A stretch of DNA of 9,702 nucleotides from JBBAEA01 sp041656175 (lineage in GTDB: Bacteria; Myxococcota_A; Bradymonadia; UBA4248). Where the stretch lies: NCBI GenBank assembly GCA_041656175.1, contig JBBAEA010000130.1, positions 1-9,702 of the forward strand, given 5' to 3'. The notes under the pieces were generated by a model, which saw nothing but the letters and a program-made list of their open reading frames with translations, did not search any database and was not told the origin of the DNA. A program made the translations under genes and the position numbers. Every line of letters starts with the position of its first letter. Position 1 is the stretch's first letter. Shown here piece by piece: positions 6,092 to 9,702 of the stretch.

Positions 6092-7066
6092 ATGATGTTA
6101 CGAAATTCTTCTTTACTTTTGTTTTTTCTTTTTTCTTCAACACTCGTACTTGGCTGCGTTGAGAAGGAGCCGCAGCTCATCTACACGCCGGACGAGTCAG
6201 TTCAAGCCTATCCGCGCGACGTTGGCGATTGTATCGTCGGTTGTCCGCATCCCTATAACGCCAATACGGATCTGTATGAACACAAAAGTGGGGGGCTCTT
6301 TAACGTGATCGACGATGACTGTCACTTGGTCGATTCGCAGCTCTATAGCGCAGATGTCGACTTTATCGGCATAGATTCTACCAAAGTTAAGCCGGGAGAC
6401 GCTCTTGAAATCACCGTTAAGCCAGCCCCCCACAGTCTGCTTAACCCTGTCTTATCTGTGTACGATAAGTTTGGTAAAATAATGATGGTAAATCTAGGTC
6501 AAGAAGGAAGGCGTGACTCTCGCGTGGAATTTCTTTTGCCCAAATCTTTGCCTATTTACGTCGCGGTGGAGGGCTTGGAGAACTATCAGCTGGGCCACAA
6601 AGCGTCTTGTAGTGAACTCAAAAAAAGAGTGGGCGGCAAGTACTATGGTTACCTCCTCAAGGTGGATACAATAGCGGGTGTTTCAGGGAAGGAGATAGGC
6701 AAGATCGCAGTCGGCGACGAGAAAAGAGAGCGCGCCACCCTCGAAAAACCTGGAATGGCACATTACTACTTTTTTACGGCGCCCAAAGGGAGCAAAATCA
6801 CGGTGTACGTCAATCCGTCAACTGCTGCGAACGAGAAAATGAGAGCCATACTCTCTGGACTTAAGCTTAGCGATAAATCGCTGGACTGGATCAGGGTAGG
6901 GGGCTTGCAAAAGGAGGACAGCAACCTGCTTATCCAAACTGATTTTAGCCCACTAGCCGATGAAACGGATTCGACGCTCAACAAATATGGCTTTGTAGTT
7001 TTTGATTATAGTGGAAAGGGTGGAGCGGACTTCGAATATGATTTAACCGTGAAGGTTGGACCTTAA
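6092..7066 (+). CDS. Lipoprotein of unknown function with two probable beta-sandwich segments (324 aa)
   Basis: The N-terminus is a classic lipoprotein signal: a basic start (MMLR), a hydrophobic core and lipobox VLGC with the modified cysteine at residue 22. The next residue is Val rather than Asp, so an outer-membrane location is possible. After a Pro-rich linker, cysteines 47, 51 and 77 lie close together and could form a disulfide. Residues about 80-165 read like a pre-peptidase C-terminal (PPC)-type beta-sandwich: a DVDFIGI strand, then KPGDALEITV and a final IYVAVEG strand. A second segment (about 205-322) repeats the pattern, with HYYFFTAPKGSKITVYV and a closing FEYDLTVKV strand. No catalytic motif is visible. 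The PPC assignment comes from pattern only and is tentative. It is divergent from the TetR gene and may be one of its targets. Confidence 0.88.
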   Translation: MMLRNSSLLLFFLFSSTLVLGCVEKEPQLIYTPDESVQAYPRDVGDCIVGCPHPYNANTDLYEHKSGGLFNVIDDDCHLVDSQLYSADVDFIGIDSTKVKPGDALEITVKPAPHSLLNPVLSVYDKFGKIMMVNLGQEGRRDSRVEFLLPKSLPIYVAVEGLENYQLGHKASCSELKKRVGGKYYGYLLKVDTIAGVSGKEIGKIAVGDEKRERATLEKPGMAHYYFFTAPKGSKITVYVNPSTAANEKMRAILSGLKLSDKSLDWIRVGGLQKEDSNLLIQTDFSPLADETDSTLNKYGFVVFDYSGKGGADFEYDLTVKVGP

Positions 7067-7110
7067 GGATACTCTGTTTTCTTTGAGGCAGCGCCCCAAA
7101 ATACGTCTGA

Positions 7111-7137
7111 GGGTTTAGACACTTAGAACCCGTTTTT
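7111..7137 (+). terminator. Rho-independent terminator candidate after the lipoprotein gene
   Basis: GGGTT (7111-7115) pairs with AACCC (7127-7131) across an eleven-base loop and is followed by G and five T's. It lies about 45 nt after the stop at 7066. The stem is short, so termination may be partial. Confidence 0.45.
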
Positions 7138-7178
7138 CTGTCTAGGGCATTGATTTTATTGACTTTTTATTTTGATTG

Positions 7179-7232
7179 TTTTTGCATTATTCAAGGGCAA
7201 GTTTGAAACCTGCCCCTACTATTTTTGCATTA
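7179..7232. repeat. Small palindrome flanked by an 11-bp direct repeat
   Basis: TTTTTGCATTA occurs at 7179-7189 and again at 7222-7232. The 32 bases between hold a palindrome centred on GTTTGAAAC, with AGGGCA and TGCCCCT as outer arms. A direct repeat flanking an inverted repeat looks like a small inserted element with a target duplication. It could equally be a second terminator, with TATTTTT following the stem. Confidence 0.45.
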
Positions 7233-7321
7233 ATCAGAGTTCCCAGATCGGGATCACGCGAAAAAGCAGACTGGCCAATGGCTACTAGTCCCGCCTGCCT
7301 CATCATTCCTATCTCCGCATT

Positions 7322-8047
7322 ATGATGTCCAACATATTCAAAGAATACGCCCCATACTTCACTTTGATCGGGGCCGTCGTCATGTTTCTATACTTTTCGC
7401 CAAAATTCATCGCACGTTTTCGCGGTGCTCGCCTGCCACCGAGAGAGCGAGCCATAAACGGTAGGCTGCAGCCGCGTGTTTTTGTGCTTGAGCGAAACGA
7501 TGAGACCGGCGAGAATTGCAGAACTAAGCACAAAGAATTTGGAGCCTGTCAAGTAAAGTTGGCGCCTTGGAGAGCGCTACCGAGTATACTGGCATTTCTT
7601 TATACCATACCATTGATTTTAAATTTGCTTATTCCTTTTGGAGTCGAGAACACACGAAAAGCACTGTACATACTCAGCGTTCCGTTAGTTTTGTTGGCGC
7701 TTACCTATTTACTGCGATTGCTTAGCTCGCTTACACTCTATGAGCGCGGTTTAAGGATCAGGGGGCTGTTCTCTTCGAACGACTTGCGCTATGACGAGAT
7801 CGAGGCGATAGCCTTTGAGAAGCGCGGGGTTTCGGTGGGAATTTTCGCTTTTTGGGACGGGGTGCTAAAGAAGCTCCTCGGGGCGCAGTGGCGCGATCAG
7901 TACGTTGTGCTTGAGCTGCGCGGCGGGCGTAAAAGCTATATCAAAGCTAGCCAATATCGCGATCTCTTTGCGAAGTTTGGGCTCTTAAAGCAGGCGATTT
8001 TTGAAGACGAGGAACGGAAAAACAGCGCGTCAGAGAATAAAAAATAA
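7322..8047 (+). CDS. Three-helix membrane protein with PH-like C-terminal part (241 aa)
   Basis: Membrane segments are predicted at about residues 11-26, 87-107 and 113-134. The first is separated from the other two by a charged loop (27-86) rich in Arg. After the third helix, residues about 137-210 read LTLYERGLRIRG, then a DLRYDEIEAIAF strand, then YVVLELRGGRKSYIK. This order of short strands with a 'W/Y-x-E-I' turn is typical of bacterial PH-like domains attached to membrane anchors. I infer a membrane protein with a cytoplasmic PH-like domain, function unknown. The charged C-terminal tail (228-241) is probably disordered. ATG codons at 7322 and 7325 both fit; neither has a clear Shine-Dalgarno. 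It lies 255 bp after the lipoprotein gene and 141 bp before the aminotransferase gene. Confidence 0.85.
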   Translation: MMSNIFKEYAPYFTLIGAVVMFLYFSPKFIARFRGARLPPRERAINGRLQPRVFVLERNDETGENCRTKHKEFGACQVKLAPWRALPSILAFLYTIPLILNLLIPFGVENTRKALYILSVPLVLLALTYLLRLLSSLTLYERGLRIRGLFSSNDLRYDEIEAIAFEKRGVSVGIFAFWDGVLKKLLGAQWRDQYVVLELRGGRKSYIKASQYRDLFAKFGLLKQAIFEDEERKNSASENKK

Positions 8048-8144
8048 CGCATCTTTTCGAGCGAACTTTTATGTAAATTTATAGCGGATAAAAGGGCTAG
8101 TGCTTTTGTTGGCAATGCCGTGTGGTTAGATGTATGCTGTGCAT

Positions 8145-8162
8145 CCCAAAGCTGTTTTTGGG
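8145..8162 (+). promoter_or_regulatory. Hairpin upstream of the aminotransferase ribosome binding site
   Basis: CCCAAA (8145-8150) pairs with TTTGGG (8157-8162) across a six-base loop, ending 26 nt before the ATG at 8189. It may be a leader hairpin or a weak terminator for the preceding gene. A T-run lies inside the stem rather than after it, which argues against termination. Confidence 0.35.
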
Positions 8163-8188
8163 GCTTATTTAAATAGGAAAACTAGAGT

Positions 8189-9385
8189 ATGCAAGGAAGA
8201 ATTCGGCCATCAAAGGCCGCAGGGAAGGTTCACTACGCAATACGCGAAGTGGTCGTTTTGGCTAAAAAGCTAGAAGCGGAGGGGCGACGCATTTTGTACC
8301 TAAATATCGGGGATCCCAATGCTTATGACTACGATCTTGCGCCCATAGCGATTGAAGCGGGCTGTAAAGCGCTGCGCAGCGCAAAAAACGGCTATGCCAA
8401 TTCGCTGGGGCTAGAAGAAGCGATAGAGGCTATTCTAAAAGATGCCAAAGAGCGTCAGGGTATAAGCAGTGCATTAGGGGCTTTTACGGGTAACGGCGCT
8501 TCGGAGTGTATCGATTTGTGCATAACAGCGTTGGTGGATCCTTCGGACAATATTTTACTGCCATGCCCGACTTATCCATTATATAGCGCCATTCTCAACC
8601 GCCTTGGCGTAGAAGCGCGCTACTATAAACTGGATGAGGCGAAGGCTTGGGAACCCGATGTGGAACACATGGCAAGTCTCATTGATGCCAACACACGCGC
8701 AGTCGTGGTCATCAACCCAAACAATCCAACGGGCTCCGTATATAGCAAAGAGACGCTGCTAAGAATCGCAGATCTAGCCAAGTCACATAATTTGCTCGTG
8801 TTTAATGACGAAATTTATGATCGCCTCATATTAGATAAGGACAAGGAGCACTGTTGCCTGGCTAGCCTCGAACCTGAACTGAGTGTGGTCACGTTTAACG
8901 GCTTATCCAAGTCGTTCTTGGGACCAGGGCTACGTGTTGGTTGGGGCGTCTACAGCGGGATACGCGAAAACCTTCACGATTACATCGAAGCGGTGAACCG
9001 ATTGCTACGATCGCGTCTGAGCGCCAGTCACCCAATGCAGTACGCTATTGCTCCTTGCCTACAAGAGCCTAGCACCCACCTCACGGGTTTTATCGATAGC
9101 CTCAAAGAACGTCGCGACTTGTGCATCAAACGCATAGCCCAAATTCCAGGGCTATCCTGTCAGTCGCCCGCAGGTAGTTTTTATGCCTTCGTACGCGTGG
9201 AGGGAGAGAGCGACGATAAAGCGTGGTGTCGACGACTGCTGGAGGAACATGGTGTGGTGGTTGTGCCTGGCTCGGGCTTTGGCTACACTGAAGCCAATGC
9301 TGTGTATTTTCGCATCGTCTTTTTGCCACCACTCGAAATTTTGAACGAAGCTTTTGATAAAATCGCGAAATATATGCAAGATTAA
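8189..9385 (+). CDS. Class I PLP-dependent aminotransferase, AlaA/AlaT-like (398 aa)
   Basis: A cytoplasmic fold-type I aminotransferase, most likely moving an amino group between alanine (or a related amino acid) and 2-oxoglutarate/pyruvate. All family marks are present: NIGDPNAYDYD near 39-49; GNGASE (101-106) and PTYPLY (Tyr129) at the cofactor phosphate and ring; VVVINPNNPTG (172-182) with Asn179; NDEIYD (Asp207, Tyr210) holding the pyridine nitrogen and O3'; SKSF with Schiff-base Lys241; GLRVGW with Arg249; and YFRIVFLP with substrate-carboxylate Arg375. Length matches the family (about 400). Recalled similarity to E. coli AlaA is high through INPNNPTG, DEIYD and TFNGLSK, but aspartate or broad-specificity aminotransferases are close relatives, so the substrate is inferred. 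The ATG at 8189 has AGGA at 8175-8178, 10 nt away. Confidence 0.95.
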   Translation: MQGRIRPSKAAGKVHYAIREVVVLAKKLEAEGRRILYLNIGDPNAYDYDLAPIAIEAGCKALRSAKNGYANSLGLEEAIEAILKDAKERQGISSALGAFTGNGASECIDLCITALVDPSDNILLPCPTYPLYSAILNRLGVEARYYKLDEAKAWEPDVEHMASLIDANTRAVVVINPNNPTGSVYSKETLLRIADLAKSHNLLVFNDEIYDRLILDKDKEHCCLASLEPELSVVTFNGLSKSFLGPGLRVGWGVYSGIRENLHDYIEAVNRLLRSRLSASHPMQYAIAPCLQEPSTHLTGFIDSLKERRDLCIKRIAQIPGLSCQSPAGSFYAFVRVEGESDDKAWCRRLLEEHGVVVVPGSGFGYTEANAVYFRIVFLPPLEILNEAFDKIAKYMQD

Positions 9386-9490
9386 AGAAACGCTGTTGAA
9401 TGAAAAACTGTCAAAAGGGGAAGGATCTGCGGTAACCCACGTTGATTAGAGTTTCCTTATGGAAGCGCTGTTTAATCGCTTCGCGGGCGT

Positions 9491-9520
9491 TGCGGGGGGC
9501 TGGCCCCTAGGGCAGCCGCA
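9491..9520. repeat. G/C-rich stem-loop
   Basis: TGCGG (9491-9495) pairs with CCGCA (9516-9520). Inner alternatives include GGCTG/CAGCC (9498-9502 and 9513-9517) around a CCCTAGGG palindrome. Confidence 0.45.
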
Positions 9521-9553
9521 AAGTCCTGTTTCGCCAAAAACTGGACGGGGCGT

Positions 9554-9570
9554 CGCGGGGTGTCCCCGCG
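9554..9570. repeat. Perfect G/C hairpin
   Basis: CGCGGGG (9554-9560) pairs perfectly with CCCCGCG (9564-9570) across a three-base loop. No U-tract follows on either strand, so it is not a standard terminator. Confidence 0.55.
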
Positions 9571-9633
9571 GAGGGGGAGCCGAAACGAGCAAAACTAAGT
9601 GTATTGCGAGTTGATGGCTCGCTTTCGCAGTGA

Positions 9634-9671
9634 GCATGTCCAAGCCAAGCTCGCTTGAGCTTGAGACATGC
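9634..9671. repeat. Long stem-loop with 12-bp outer stem
   Basis: GCATGTC plus CAAGC (9634-9645) pair with GCTTG and GACATGC (9659-9671) with one bulged A. An inner CAAGC/GCTTG stem (9646-9650 and 9653-9657) nearly closes the loop. The repeated CAAGC/GCTTG unit suggests internal duplication. Confidence 0.6.
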
Positions 9672-9681
9672 GAACAAGAAA

Positions 9682-9698
9682 AAAAACCGTAGGTTTTT
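9682..9698. terminator. A/T hairpin near the right edge
   Basis: AAAAACC (9682-9688) pairs with GGTTTTT (9692-9698) across GTA. Its A-run and T-run arms resemble a small bidirectional terminator, but the window ends four bases later, so neighbours cannot be judged. Confidence 0.3.
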
Positions 9699-9702
9699 CA
9701 TG

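Larger units (their letters stand above)
9386..9702. other. Intergenic region with a cluster of stem-loops
   Basis: No believable gene is present. Minus-strand frames here are Pro/Arg/Gly-rich and cross the hairpins, as expected for structured non-coding DNA. The region includes a 6-bp stem at 9462-9467/9477-9482, the G/C block at 9491-9520 and the hairpins listed separately. No classic U-tract terminator directly follows the aminotransferase stop. Confidence 0.5.

Noticed and set aside
9446..9701. Two minus-strand frames of about 65 codons
   Set aside because: They cross several perfect hairpins, are rich in Pro/Arg/Gly as expected from G/C-rich palindromes, and show no domain.

Overview
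The window looks like a chromosomal segment of a Gram-negative bacterium. Two tandem, cysteine-rich lipoproteins carry repeats of the 'NCDGxWANGCEV / NCGxCG' type. From family knowledge this suggests a Myxococcota/Bradymonadota-like (former deltaproteobacterial) lineage. That is inference: there is no rRNA or housekeeping marker here, and base composition is only moderate in GC. About 28% of the window is non-coding, and much of that is palindromes and repeats.

Layout. (1) Positions 1-3789, minus strand: two paralogous cysteine-rich lipoprotein genes in tandem. The upstream copy (2074-3789) is complete at 571 aa. The downstream copy (<1-1635) runs off the left edge, with 545 codons visible. 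They are separated by a 438-bp gap holding a twin-hairpin terminator for the first gene and a separate promoter for the second. The downstream copy carries five 30-residue repeats where the upstream copy has two. The first 120 bases of the window are identical to the matching part of the upstream copy, although the flanking 180 bases differ at about 9% of sites. (2) Positions 3790-4725, no gene: a G/C hairpin, a roughly 93-bp imperfect palindrome, three copies of a 100-bp tandem repeat rich in CACGAA motifs, and a strong bidirectional terminator. (3) Positions 4726-5448, minus: a TetR-family regulator with a 21-bp palindromic operator candidate next to its own promoter candidate. (4) Positions 5449-6091: a long intergenic region with a perfect TATAAT and a folded element ahead of the next gene. 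(5) Positions 6092-7066, plus: a lipoprotein of unknown function with two probable beta-sandwich segments. (6) Positions 7322-8047, plus: a three-helix membrane protein with a PH-like C-terminal part. (7) Positions 8189-9385, plus: a class I PLP aminotransferase resembling alanine-synthesising AlaA/AlaT. (8) Positions 9386-9702: a cluster of stem-loops.

How the parts work together. The two cysteine-rich lipoproteins are probably surface or periplasm-facing and belong to one evolving family. The TetR gene most likely controls itself and perhaps the divergent lipoprotein gene. The last three genes are co-oriented but separated by 255 and 141 bp, so a shared operon is not established. I do not see a recognisable defence, mobile-element or biosynthetic system. 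The most notable biology is repeat expansion plus apparent gene conversion in the tandem lipoproteins, and the density of structured intergenic DNA.
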